From contig QWPU01000073.1 of NCBI GenBank assembly GCA_003671065.1, forward strand, positions 1-11,452: DNA of 11,452 nucleotides, given 5' to 3'. A program made the position numbers and the translations under genes. Shown piece by piece: positions 1 to 6,638 of this stretch. The stretch is from Planctomycetota bacterium. Its GTDB lineage: Bacteria; Planctomycetota; Phycisphaerae; Phycisphaerales; SM1A02. The notes beneath the pieces are model-generated. The model had not been told where the DNA came from and made no database searches. It saw only the letters and a list, made by a program, of their open reading frames with translations. Each line of letters opens with the position of its first letter. Within the stretch, counting starts at the first letter, position 1.

Positions 1-9
1 GGTGTTCAC

Positions 10-897
10 ATGACGCGCGTCGACCCCCCCCTGATCTCGTATCCTGAGCGTACTGTGGCCGAACTCCTAATCTCCCAGCCTGATGGCACCGTTCTCGCGC
101 AACGCAAACTTGACCCGATTCGCGGCTATTGGATTGGCCGCGAATCCAACTGCGATGTCGTGATTGACAGCCCGAGCGTGAGCCGTCGTCACGCGTTCGT
201 TTTTCACGCCAACGGCCGCTGGCTCGCCTGCGACTCTGGTTCGTCGGGCGGCCTCGAGACTGAAGCGGGTCCCGTGCGCTGTTCGCCCCTCAGCGCGGAT
301 GCATGGGTTGGCGTTGGCGATGTCTATGTATGGCTTGCGGGCGCGCCTGGCGTGCCTCCTGACTGGATTGACGCGCGAGCGGATGTCGCGGCGGACGATC
401 GAGTTGGTCGCATTGTGAAGCTTTCTATCGAAGAACTAGGGGATTCTGAGCCCAACCCCGTCCGCGATGTGCTCGTGGTTTCTGACCGCGAAGGCACCGT
501 CCACCTCTGCGCCGACCTCACCGGGCTTTCTGCCATCCGTGCAGGTGGCGCCCCTCGCTTGACCATCGGCCGCGCCAACACGATGGATCTCCAGTTGTGC
601 CACCCTTCCGTCGACCCGCTCCATTGCGTGCTTGCAGTTGGCAGCGAGAAGTGGTCGATCATCGACGCTGGAAGCGCATCGGGAATCATGTATGACGGCA
701 AGCGTTGGTATCGCAAGCGGCTTGAGCGCGGCGTGACACTTCCAGTGGGTGACTTCCGCATCTCGATGCAACGCATCACGCGCACCACTGCGCCGTTGCC
801 TCCTGCTCCGCTGCCGAGCGCGAGTTCGATGATCGCGAAAGCACCGAAGCGACCGTCAGCGTTTCTCGAATCGAACGATGACGACACGATCAGTTGA
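10..897 (+). CDS. Protein with two forkhead-associated (FHA) domains
   Basis: A 295-residue protein with no signal peptide or membrane segment, so probably cytoplasmic. FHA domain 1 covers about residues 37-110: it has the IGRE strand (G43, R44), the SVSRRHA motif (S58, R59, H61), and a DSGSSGG loop where many FHA domains have S-x-N-G. FHA domain 2 covers about 183-258: it keeps IGRA (G187, R188) and the histidine (H205), but the Ser-Arg of the motif is replaced (VDPLHC). The tail after 258 is Pro/Ala/Ser-rich and ends acidic (SNDDDTIS). FHA domains usually bind phosphothreonine peptides, often in Ser/Thr-kinase signalling. I infer domain 1 may bind phosphopeptide and domain 2 may be structural. 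No kinase is visible nearby. The frame is open to the window's left edge and only 9 nt precede the ATG, so the true start could lie upstream. Confidence 0.85.
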   Translation: MTRVDPPLISYPERTVAELLISQPDGTVLAQRKLDPIRGYWIGRESNCDVVIDSPSVSRRHAFVFHANGRWLACDSGSSGGLETEAGPVRCSPLSADAWVGVGDVYVWLAGAPGVPPDWIDARADVAADDRVGRIVKLSIEELGDSEPNPVRDVLVVSDREGTVHLCADLTGLSAIRAGGAPRLTIGRANTMDLQLCHPSVDPLHCVLAVGSEKWSIIDAGSASGIMYDGKRWYRKRLERGVTLPVGDFRISMQRITRTTAPLPPAPLPSASSMIAKAPKRPSAFLESNDDDTIS

Positions 898-1134
898 TCG
901 CATGCCGTGAAAAATGAGCGCCGCGAGCGCCTACTTCCGCCGCGATAGAAAACACCATGAAAATAGGGGTTTTTGGCGCGAAGCCGAAAAACATCGTGTT
1001 TTTCGCTATTTCATCACCTTAAGCCCTTGATACCAACGCCAAACGCCTTTATTTTCCCTGAAATCGACAAGCACCTCTGCTTGTCTCTCCGACAGGATTT
1101 CGAATTCGAGTCGTGCTCGAAAGGACTCTGCACA
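898..1134 (+). promoter_or_regulatory. Long structured leader upstream of the HU-like gene
   Basis: A 237-nt gap, the longest non-coding stretch in the window. It holds several inverted repeats. Hairpin A pairs 970-977 with 983-990 (eight pairs, one G-T, loop GCGAA). Hairpin B pairs CGAAAAACA (985-993) with TGTTTTTCG (997-1005), loop TCG. A and B share bases 985-990, so they cannot form together. Hairpin C pairs GACAAGCA (1066-1073) with TGCTTGTC (1078-1085), loop CCTC. Hairpin D pairs TTCGAG (1105-1110) with CTCGAA (1116-1121), overlapping the start of the Shine-Dalgarno sequence. Hairpin B, with a T-rich 3' arm, could also be the terminator of the FHA gene. I saw no convincing -35/-10 pair. 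Two short reading frames, 914-1030 and 957-1022, run through hairpins A and B. A regulatory role is inference from the structures alone. Confidence 0.4.
1119..1125 (+). promoter_or_regulatory. Shine-Dalgarno site that fixes the HU-like start
   Basis: GAAAGGA lies 9 nt before the ATG at 1135. This supports that ATG over the in-frame TTG at 973. Its first bases are the 3' arm of a possible small hairpin (1105-1121). Confidence 0.7.
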
Positions 1135-1467
1135 ATGGCTAGCAAGACAAAGATCACTCCCTCCGCCAAGCTCCGCACCAAGGGATCCATCTACAAGGAC
1201 ATCGCCACTACGACTGAACTCAGCCGTAAGCAAGTTGTCGCTGTGTTTGATGCGCTCACCGAAATGATGAAGGCCGACCTCAGCAAGAAGGGTTGCGGCA
1301 CATTCAATCTCTTCGGTCTCGCAAAGATGCGCACCGCGATCAAGCCAGCCACCAAGGCACGCAAGGGCAAGAACCCCTTCACTGGTCAAGAGATCATGAT
1401 CAAGGCCAAGCCAGCAAGCCGCAAGGTTCGCATCCGCGCTATGAAGGGCCTGAACGACGCGATCTAA
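1135..1467 (+). CDS. HU-family DNA-binding protein, planctomycete type
   Basis: A 110-residue, strongly basic protein of the HU/IHF family: small dimeric proteins that bend and compact DNA in the nucleoid. The N-terminal half (about 15-50) is the helical dimerisation part (KGSIYKDIATTTELSRKQVV), followed by the FNLFGLAKMR strand region and the DNA-binding arm. The arm carries ARKGKNPFTGQE (75-86); P81 sits where HU has its DNA-intercalating proline. The tail KVRIRAMKGLNDAI resembles tails I recall from planctomycete HU paralogs. The length is slightly above the usual 90 residues owing to a lysine-rich N-terminal extension. The ATG at 1135 has a good ribosome site; the in-frame TTG at 973 would add 54 residues unlike HU. 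The gene is monocistronic: it has its own leader and a terminator 36 nt after its stop. The family is certain; the particular paralog (HU, IHF or a specialised form) is not. Confidence 0.92.
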   Translation: MASKTKITPSAKLRTKGSIYKDIATTTELSRKQVVAVFDALTEMMKADLSKKGCGTFNLFGLAKMRTAIKPATKARKGKNPFTGQEIMIKAKPASRKVRIRAMKGLNDAI

Positions 1468-1502
1468 CTCATCGCTCGCTCGTTCTCACACGAACAACGA
1501 AT

Positions 1503-1535
1503 ACGCGCCGCAGCAATGCGGCGCGTTTCGTTTTT
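1503..1535 (+). terminator. Rho-independent terminator of the HU-like gene
   Basis: A perfect hairpin: ACGCGCCGC (1503-1511) pairs with GCGGCGCGT (1518-1526). A1512-T1517 can close it further, leaving a GCAA tetraloop. TTTCGTTTTT follows. It lies between the convergent HU-like gene and murQ, so the stem may also stop minus-strand transcripts, although the T-run favours the plus strand. Confidence 0.85.
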
Positions 1536-1542
1536 GAATCGA

Positions 1543-2445
1543 TCACTTCAATGCATCACGCAGTGAACCGTTGCATCGAATCAATCGCGCATCAGCGAGT
1601 TCATTTGATTCTCCGTGCGCGCGCATCACCAGCGCGCGTTTGAGAATGCCGCCTGCAGCGATGAGTTGCGCGTGCGCGGCTTCACGCGAATCTTCGCGAA
1701 AGAACTCAGCGTAAATGCGCAGCGCGCGATCAACGAGTTTGTCGTTGGTTGCTGCGAGATCCACCATGAGATTGCCGCAGGTCTTTCCGCAACGCACAAA
1801 CACAGCAGTAGTGATGGCGTTGAGTGCGATCTTTGTTGCGGTGCCTGCTTTGAGTCGTGTGGAACCAGTGAGTACTTCGGGTCCTGTCTCGAGCACGATG
1901 CGGTGATCGCAGAAGTTTGGTCTCGCGTGCGGCGCGCAAGTGAGAAAGCCTGTGATTGCGCCGCGTTTCTGCGCGATTTGCAGCGCGCCGAGCACATATG
2001 GAGTTGTGCCACCAGCGGCGATTCCGAGGAACACATCACCGCTTCCAAGTTGCAAGCGCTCAAACTCAGCAGCGATTCCTGTTGCTTCATCTTCGCGTCC
2101 TTCACTTGATCGCCGCAACGAACCGTCACCGCCAGCGATGATGCCGATGACTTGCGATGGATCGCTGCGAAATGTCGGTGGACACTCACTTGCATCAAGC
2201 ACGCCGAGACGACCACTAGTTCCAGCACCCGCATAGAGCAAACGACCGCCGCGACTGATTGCGTGCGCGGCAGCGTCGGCGAAATCCGCGATTGAGTCGG
2301 CGGCTCGCTCGACTGCAGCGACTGCTTCGTGCTGATCGGAAGTGAGCAGCGCCACGATGTCGCGCGTTGACATCGCATCGAGCTCACGCGAACGCTCGTT
2401 GCGTTGTTCTGTCGCGACATGCGAACGATCAGGAGGAAGCTTCAC
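1543..2445 (-). CDS. murQ: N-acetylmuramic acid 6-phosphate etherase
   Basis: MurQ cleaves the lactyl ether of MurNAc-6-phosphate, giving GlcNAc-6-phosphate and D-lactate in peptidoglycan recycling; it is cytoplasmic. From the GTG at 2445 it has 300 residues, the family's usual size. Visible family marks are ATEQRN (11-16), the SIS-fold segment YAGAGTSGRLGVLDASECPP (71-90), AGGDGSL, EGREDE (115-120), GIAAGGTTPYVLGAL (141-155), the MurQ/GCKR signature TGPEVLTGSTRLKAGTATK (187-205) and GNLMVDL (224-230). E87 and E118 are 31 residues apart, as are the catalytic E83 and E114 of E. coli MurQ. The start: GTG overlaps the TGA of the upstream peptidase gene as GTGA, implying translational coupling. 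A longer frame from 2505 adds an Arg-rich stretch that is only the peptidase frame read out of phase. It is last in the operon, ending 8 nt from the shared terminator. No MurNAc kinase (AnmK or MurK type) is seen. Confidence 0.96.
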   Translation of the reverse strand: MKLPPDRSHVATEQRNERSRELDAMSTRDIVALLTSDQHEAVAAVERAADSIADFADAAAHAISRGGRLLYAGAGTSGRLGVLDASECPPTFRSDPSQVIGIIAGGDGSLRRSSEGREDEATGIAAEFERLQLGSGDVFLGIAAGGTTPYVLGALQIAQKRGAITGFLTCAPHARPNFCDHRIVLETGPEVLTGSTRLKAGTATKIALNAITTAVFVRCGKTCGNLMVDLAATNDKLVDRALRIYAEFFREDSREAAHAQLIAAGGILKRALVMRAHGESNELADARLIRCNGSLRDALK

Positions 2446-4643
2446 TTCGTTTCGGCCTTCAGCGTCGCAGCGGCGGCGGCGGCGGCGGGTTTCTTGCTCG
2501 GCCAATCAGGCGCAATGGGCGCAAGCGCTTCAACAAAGAACGACCACTTCACGCTTTGTTCCGCAGGACTTCCGATCGAATGCGTGCCGTTGGGAAACAG
2601 CATCATCGCGAACGGACGATTCACCGACTGCAACGCGTTGGCCAATTGGAATGTGTTGTTGGGATGCACATTGTCATCCATCATGCCATGCAACAACAAC
2701 AACTTCGATTCAAGCTTCGACGCGAGTTTCACGCAACTACCTGCGTCGTAACCCTCCGCGTTCTCCTGCGGCGTGCGCATGTAGCGCTCGGTGTAGATCG
2801 TGTCGTAGTTGCGCCAATCCGTTGGCGGCGCTCCAGCGACAGCTGCAGCAAACACATCGCCTCGACGCACTGCGCAAATCGCCGACATGTATCCGCCGTA
2901 ACTGTGGCCAGTGATGCCAACGCGCGCGCCATCAATGTAGGAACGGGTGGCGGCAAGATGTTGCACTGCGGCCGCTTGATCGTCAGCATCGACAACGCCG
3001 AGTTTCAGATATGCGGCACTTTCAAAGGCCTTTCCGCGACCAGGCGTGCCGCGATTGTCAACGACGACGACGATGAAGCCGAGCGCGGATGTCGTGTCGC
3101 CAGCGGAAAATCGATCAGTCACCAGCCGAATCGTCGGCCCGCCGTAGGTCTCGACAATCACTGGATACTTCTTCGTCGCATCAAACGCGGGCGGAAAGTT
3201 GATCTTTCCGTAGAGCGTCGTCGTGCCGTCAGCTGAAAGACAAGTAAACAGTTCCGTCGGCGTGAGTTCGTGCGTGGTAAACCCCTTCACACTTCCTTGC
3301 GCAAGTGTCGCGAGCAGATTCCCTTCACGCGAATACACCAGCGCTTTGGCTGGAATCTGCGTGGTTTCACCATCAGCGACCACATGCGCGCCATCAGGCG
3401 AGATGCGGAAGTTCGAGTGATGCAGGTCTTCAGTCGTCACGCGCGTCGAACGCACTGCGTTCTTTCCATCAAGCCGCGCGCAGTGCAATTGCTGTTGCAC
3501 TGCGATGTCGCCGCTCCACGCCGTGAACCATAACTCTCCCGCTTCTTCATCAATCTGCACGATCGACTCAACAGGCCACGCGCCACTGCTCAGCGTCGCA
3601 AGCAACGCAGGCGCGTCACTCGCACTGCCAAGCGTTCGCAACTCGTAGTGCTTGAATCCCGTCTTCTCCGTCTCCCAAATGAAACGCGTTCCATCTTTGA
3701 GAAAGCGCATGAGCGGACGATTCTCTTGCCAGGTGTCTTGCTTCTCTTGCACAACAAGACGCGTGAGACCCGTGGTTGGATTTGCAGCGAGCACATCAAG
3801 CACATCTTGACGGCGCGGCGTGCGCGAGAACAACAATTCACTTCCATCAGGCGTCCACAGCACGTTGTACAAGTAGTACTCGGTGCCTTCAGTCGCGCCT
3901 GACGCAACGCTGAACGCATCGATTTCAATCTGCTTTTTCGCAGCAATGTCATACACCATGAGATACGCAGTTGGATTCGCACCGCCTGGTTTCGGATACG
4001 CCTCACTCATGATGCGCGTGTTGGTGTCGGTCCAACCGCCGAGGATGTAAAAGTCCTTCACCTGCGATTCATCGAACTTGTAATACGCGATGAAACGCGA
4101 ATCAGGCGACCACCACATCGCCGTGGTTTGATCAAGTTCTTCGCCGTAGACCCACGAGGCTTGTCCGTACTTGAGGTCGTCGGTGCCATCAGTGGTGACC
4201 GCGATGCGATCGCCCTTCGTTGGTTGCAAGAAGAGATTGCCTTGCTCACTGATCGCCGTCCACGCACCATCAGGGCTTTCAGTGCTGGTGAATTGACGAC
4301 CGCGCGCGGGACGACGCTCGCCACCGTTGCGACCACTGCGCGAAGGCTGCGCACTTTCAGGCGGCTGCGCGTCTTTGGCGGCGTCATGCACTTCACCATT
4401 CGCAAGATGCAGCGTCTTCCATCCATCCTTCTCAAACCACAACTCGCCTGCAGTGCTGTCCCAACGCACATCGCCAACACTGCCGCCTTCACCGATGCCA
4501 CTCATCGCGCTTTGCATGCGTCGCATGAGCTCTTGGCCAGGAATGTTTTTGAGTGGCGTGTAGGTTTGCGCGACGAGTTGCGTCGCAGTCAACACACACA
4601 AAGGAAGCGTAAGAACGGCGAATGCGCGGCAGATTCGTTGCAT
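2442..4643 (-). CDS. Secreted dipeptidyl peptidase IV-like serine peptidase (S9B)
   Basis: A 733-residue prolyl oligopeptidase-clan enzyme; the family removes N-terminal dipeptides, often X-Pro or X-Ala. A signal peptide (about 1-26, ending LVAQ) implies export. Residues about 50-460 form the DPP IV beta-propeller and about 470-712 the alpha/beta hydrolase domain. WVYGEEL (164-170) carries the E168-E169 pair matching E205-E206 of human DPP4, which hold the substrate amino end; WWSPDSRFIAYYKFDES follows. The catalytic triad is S581 (GHSYGG), D656 (MMDDNVH) and H688 (GTHSI); Y500 (TYGGP) fits the oxyanion tyrosine. Residues about 91-117 are a Pro/Arg-rich linker. The C-terminus has seven alanines encoded by a triplet repeat, then LKAETK. 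No clear Shine-Dalgarno precedes the ATG. The gene sits 41 nt after the kinase gene and overlaps murQ by 4 nt. Family and triad are clear; the exact substrate is not. Confidence 0.93.
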   Translation of the reverse strand: MQRICRAFAVLTLPLCVLTATQLVAQTYTPLKNIPGQELMRRMQSAMSGIGEGGSVGDVRWDSTAGELWFEKDGWKTLHLANGEVHDAAKDAQPPESAQPSRSGRNGGERRPARGRQFTSTESPDGAWTAISEQGNLFLQPTKGDRIAVTTDGTDDLKYGQASWVYGEELDQTTAMWWSPDSRFIAYYKFDESQVKDFYILGGWTDTNTRIMSEAYPKPGGANPTAYLMVYDIAAKKQIEIDAFSVASGATEGTEYYLYNVLWTPDGSELLFSRTPRRQDVLDVLAANPTTGLTRLVVQEKQDTWQENRPLMRFLKDGTRFIWETEKTGFKHYELRTLGSASDAPALLATLSSGAWPVESIVQIDEEAGELWFTAWSGDIAVQQQLHCARLDGKNAVRSTRVTTEDLHHSNFRISPDGAHVVADGETTQIPAKALVYSREGNLLATLAQGSVKGFTTHELTPTELFTCLSADGTTTLYGKINFPPAFDATKKYPVIVETYGGPTIRLVTDRFSAGDTTSALGFIVVVVDNRGTPGRGKAFESAAYLKLGVVDADDQAAAVQHLAATRSYIDGARVGITGHSYGGYMSAICAVRRGDVFAAAVAGAPPTDWRNYDTIYTERYMRTPQENAEGYDAGSCVKLASKLESKLLLLHGMMDDNVHPNNTFQLANALQSVNRPFAMMLFPNGTHSIGSPAEQSVKWSFFVEALAPIAPDWPSKKPAAAAAAATLKAETK
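2471..2488. repeat. (CGG)6 triplet repeat at the 3' end of the peptidase gene
   Basis: Six CGG units on the plus strand, read as GCC alanine codons on the minus strand. They extend the alanine run near the peptidase C-terminus. The repeat begins 26 nt before the murQ GTG start. Gain or loss of a unit would keep the frame. Confidence 0.8.
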
Positions 4644-4684
4644 TCACGCAGCGTAACACTCATGCGGATGATGCACACTCGTGC

Positions 4685-5620
4685 TCACACGCGCGCAAGT
4701 TGTGCGAAGCGTTGATAGCGCGCCGCAAGATCAGCAGCGTTGGCTTTCGCAATCGCTTCAAGTGAGAACGATGAGATCGTGAAGCTCGCCATCACAGTGC
4801 CCCACGAGAGCGCGGTCTGCATGGTGTCGAGATCTGTGTTGCCGCTGCGTGCAAGATGCGCCATGAAGCCACCAGCGAAGGTGTCGCCCGCGCCCGTTGG
4901 ATCAACAACCATCGCTTCTTCTGCAGGAAATGCTGGCACAACCGCGACGCCATCACGATGCACAAGCACCGCGCCGTGTTCGCCTTTCTTCACGACAACG
5001 AACTTCGGGCCGTACTCAAGAATGCGTCGACCCGCGGTCACCGCGTTGCGCACACCAGTGAGATGCGTGGCTTCGCTGTCGTTGAGCATGATGCCATCAA
5101 CTCGACCGAGCAAACGCACGAGTGAATCGCGCGCGATGTTGATCCAGAGATCCATCGTGTCGGCAACAGCAAGCGTTCGAGCAGGCACTTGATCGAGTAA
5201 ACCGAGTTGCACATCAGGATGCGTGTTGCCAAGAAAGAGAAACGCGCTGTCGGCAAACGCTGCGGGAACAATGGGCGGTCGATCAGCCACAACACCGAGT
5301 TCCGTGAAGAGCGTTTCGCGATCATTCATGTTGGCGAGATACTTGCCGCCCCACGCAAATGTCTTTCCGCCTTCGCGCGTTTCAAGTCCGCGCAGATCGA
5401 CGCCTTGAAGCGTTTCGAGCATGTGGCGATGATCGGCAGGCCAATCGTCACCGACGACACCGACGAGGCGCACGGGACCAAGACGGCTCGCCGCTGCCGC
5501 GAAGTACGCCGCGCTTCCACCAAGCACGCGGTTCACGCACGCGTTCGGCGTCTCGACGGTGTCGATGCCGATGGTTCCAGTGACGAGAAGAGAATTCGGT
5601 GTTGCGCTTGCGGAAGTCAT
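4685..5620 (-). CDS. PfkB/ribokinase-family sugar kinase, substrate unknown
   Basis: A 311-residue cytoplasmic kinase of the PfkB family, which phosphorylates sugars or nucleosides with ATP. GTIGIDTVETP (15-25) and the double glycine LGGSAAYF (33-40) form the N-terminal substrate region. The PfkB signature DPTGAGDTFAGGF (240-252) carries the anion-hole glycines and catalytic base D246. It also has GGKTFAWGGKYLANMNDRET (84-103), FLGNTHPDVQLGLL, DTMDLWI and VVVKKGEHGA. In my recollection these mark a widely conserved PfkB subgroup of unassigned substrate, so I name no sugar. The ATG at 5620 has only a weak GGGG upstream. The stop is 41 nt before the peptidase gene and the start is 33 nt after the membrane-protein gene, so it is probably co-transcribed with them and murQ. 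A role in supplying a sugar phosphate related to MurQ is speculative. Confidence 0.9.
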   Translation of the reverse strand: MTSASATPNSLLVTGTIGIDTVETPNACVNRVLGGSAAYFAAAASRLGPVRLVGVVGDDWPADHRHMLETLQGVDLRGLETREGGKTFAWGGKYLANMNDRETLFTELGVVADRPPIVPAAFADSAFLFLGNTHPDVQLGLLDQVPARTLAVADTMDLWINIARDSLVRLLGRVDGIMLNDSEATHLTGVRNAVTAGRRILEYGPKFVVVKKGEHGAVLVHRDGVAVVPAFPAEEAMVVDPTGAGDTFAGGFMAHLARSGNTDLDTMQTALSWGTVMASFTISSFSLEAIAKANAADLAARYQRFAQLARV

Positions 5621-5653
5621 GAGCCCCGCAGGGTAGCGCGTCTTTTGAAACGC

Positions 5654-6499
5654 TCAAGCGTCCGGGGCTGAAGGCGTCACGAAACTGCGCGCGAAACCAA
5701 AGCCCATCGCGCTGCCGGCGAGTGCGCCCGCTGCGATATCAACAGGCATCAAGCGCAGGAGTCGTGGGAAACTTCCGTCGACAAAGCCAGAGGCCAACTC
5801 GCCGCGCGCTGCAAAAGCGATGTACATGGCGACTAGCGCGAAGGCGAGCGCTGCGGCTGCGGCAACGAACATTGGTTGCGTCTGCCGCGCAATCCAACGG
5901 GCGCCAAAGCCGACTGCGAAAGCGCCGATTGTGGCCGCTGCGATCGCTTGGCCTTTCGAATCGCTTGCCGCGCAAAACCATGCGACGACGACACCAGCCA
6001 CTGCGGCAAACCACGCGCGTCGCGCCATGGGGCCTGTGGTTGAATCGATCTCGGAATCGTCTTGCGAGGGAATATCCGCAAGCCGACCACCAAAGGTGAA
6101 GATCAAGTAACTCGCACCCGCGATCAACAGGGCCCACACCAATGTTTCAATCGCAGTTGGAACAAGGCGCGACGAACCGAAGGCGAAATCTGCAGCGCTT
6201 CCGCTGCGCAGCGCGAGCATGCCGACGCCGCAGCCGAGCACGAATGTGCCGACGCACGCGTTGACGATTCGGCTCACGCCGATGGCCACCACTGTCGCAA
6301 ACGCGAAGGCGGCCATTGTCGCGATTGCTGCAGATACAGGCGTTTCGCTGTCTGCAAGCGTCGGCCCAACAACGCCCCGCGCGCTGGTCCACAGCGGAAT
6401 CACTAGCGCAAAGGCTCCTGCCGAGAGAGCTATTCCGATCGGCAGCGCGAGCGTGCGAATGAGAGGGTGGATCATCGGGTTAATCATCGGTTGGATCAT
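5654..6499 (-). CDS. Integral membrane protein of unknown function, about 8 helices
   Basis: A 281-residue, Ala/Gly/Phe-rich hydrophobic protein that I do not recognise. Likely membrane helices lie near residues 17-37, 55-76, 78-97, 116-136, 163-178, 184-202, 210-230 and 252-270. A hydrophilic acidic loop (about 139-158, DIPSQDDSEIDSTTG) divides the protein into two halves of four. No transport or catalytic motif is visible. The chosen ATG (6499) has GGAG 11 nt upstream, and a promoter ends just before it. The frame stays open to 6754, but the ATG at 6553 lies inside the -35 box and the extra residues look non-coding, so I reject longer starts. The first 12 residues are MIQP-MINP-MIHP, encoded by a 12-nt triple repeat, so three in-frame ATGs compete as starts. 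It is the first gene of the minus-strand operon. It could be a transporter or a wall-associated membrane factor; neither is shown. Confidence 0.75.
   Translation of the reverse strand: MIQPMINPMIHPLIRTLALPIGIALSAGAFALVIPLWTSARGVVGPTLADSETPVSAAIATMAAFAFATVVAIGVSRIVNACVGTFVLGCGVGMLALRSGSAADFAFGSSRLVPTAIETLVWALLIAGASYLIFTFGGRLADIPSQDDSEIDSTTGPMARRAWFAAVAGVVVAWFCAASDSKGQAIAAATIGAFAVGFGARWIARQTQPMFVAAAAALAFALVAMYIAFAARGELASGFVDGSFPRLLRLMPVDIAAGALAGSAMGFGFARSFVTPSAPDA
6464..6499 (-). repeat. Triple 12-nt tandem repeat at the membrane protein start
   Basis: Three adjacent copies on the minus strand: ATGATCCAACCG (6499-6488), ATGATTAACCCG (6487-6476) and ATGATCCACCCT (6475-6464). Each starts with an in-frame ATG and encodes Met-Ile-(Gln/Asn/His)-Pro. 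The copies differ at only a few positions. Confidence 0.85.
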
Positions 6500-6526
6500 C
6501 GAGTGACCATCTCCAACGGGATTCAC

Positions 6527-6556
6527 ATTATCAGCGGAGGGAATTGCGTTCATCAA
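6527..6556 (-). promoter_or_regulatory. Sigma-70-like promoter of the minus-strand operon
   Basis: Minus strand: -35 TTGATG (6556-6551), an 18-nt spacer, and -10 GATAAT (6532-6527). These match TTGACA and TATAAT at four and five of six positions. Transcription would begin about 6520, leaving a leader of about 20 nt that holds GGAG (6514-6511) and the ATG at 6499. It lies in the gap divergent from hutH. Confidence 0.6.
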
Positions 6557-6638
6557 AGCGTGATTGTTGCCGCGATTTCGTTTTGAAGCAAGCGATGTAG
6601 TCGTGCCGTTAGCGGATTCCGTATATTCCCACTTGCTC

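Noticed and set aside
973..1134. N-terminal extension of the HU-like protein from TTG 973
   Set aside because: The 54 added residues are unlike HU and cover the inverted repeats; ATG 1135 has a GAAAGGA site at proper distance.
2446..2505. Longer MurQ start at 2505
   Set aside because: The added Arg-rich residues are the GCC-repeat end of the peptidase read in another frame; the family N-terminus fits the GTG at 2445.
6564..6638. Longer hutH start at 6564
   Set aside because: It adds 25 residues absent from histidine lyases; the protein from 6639 already has full length.
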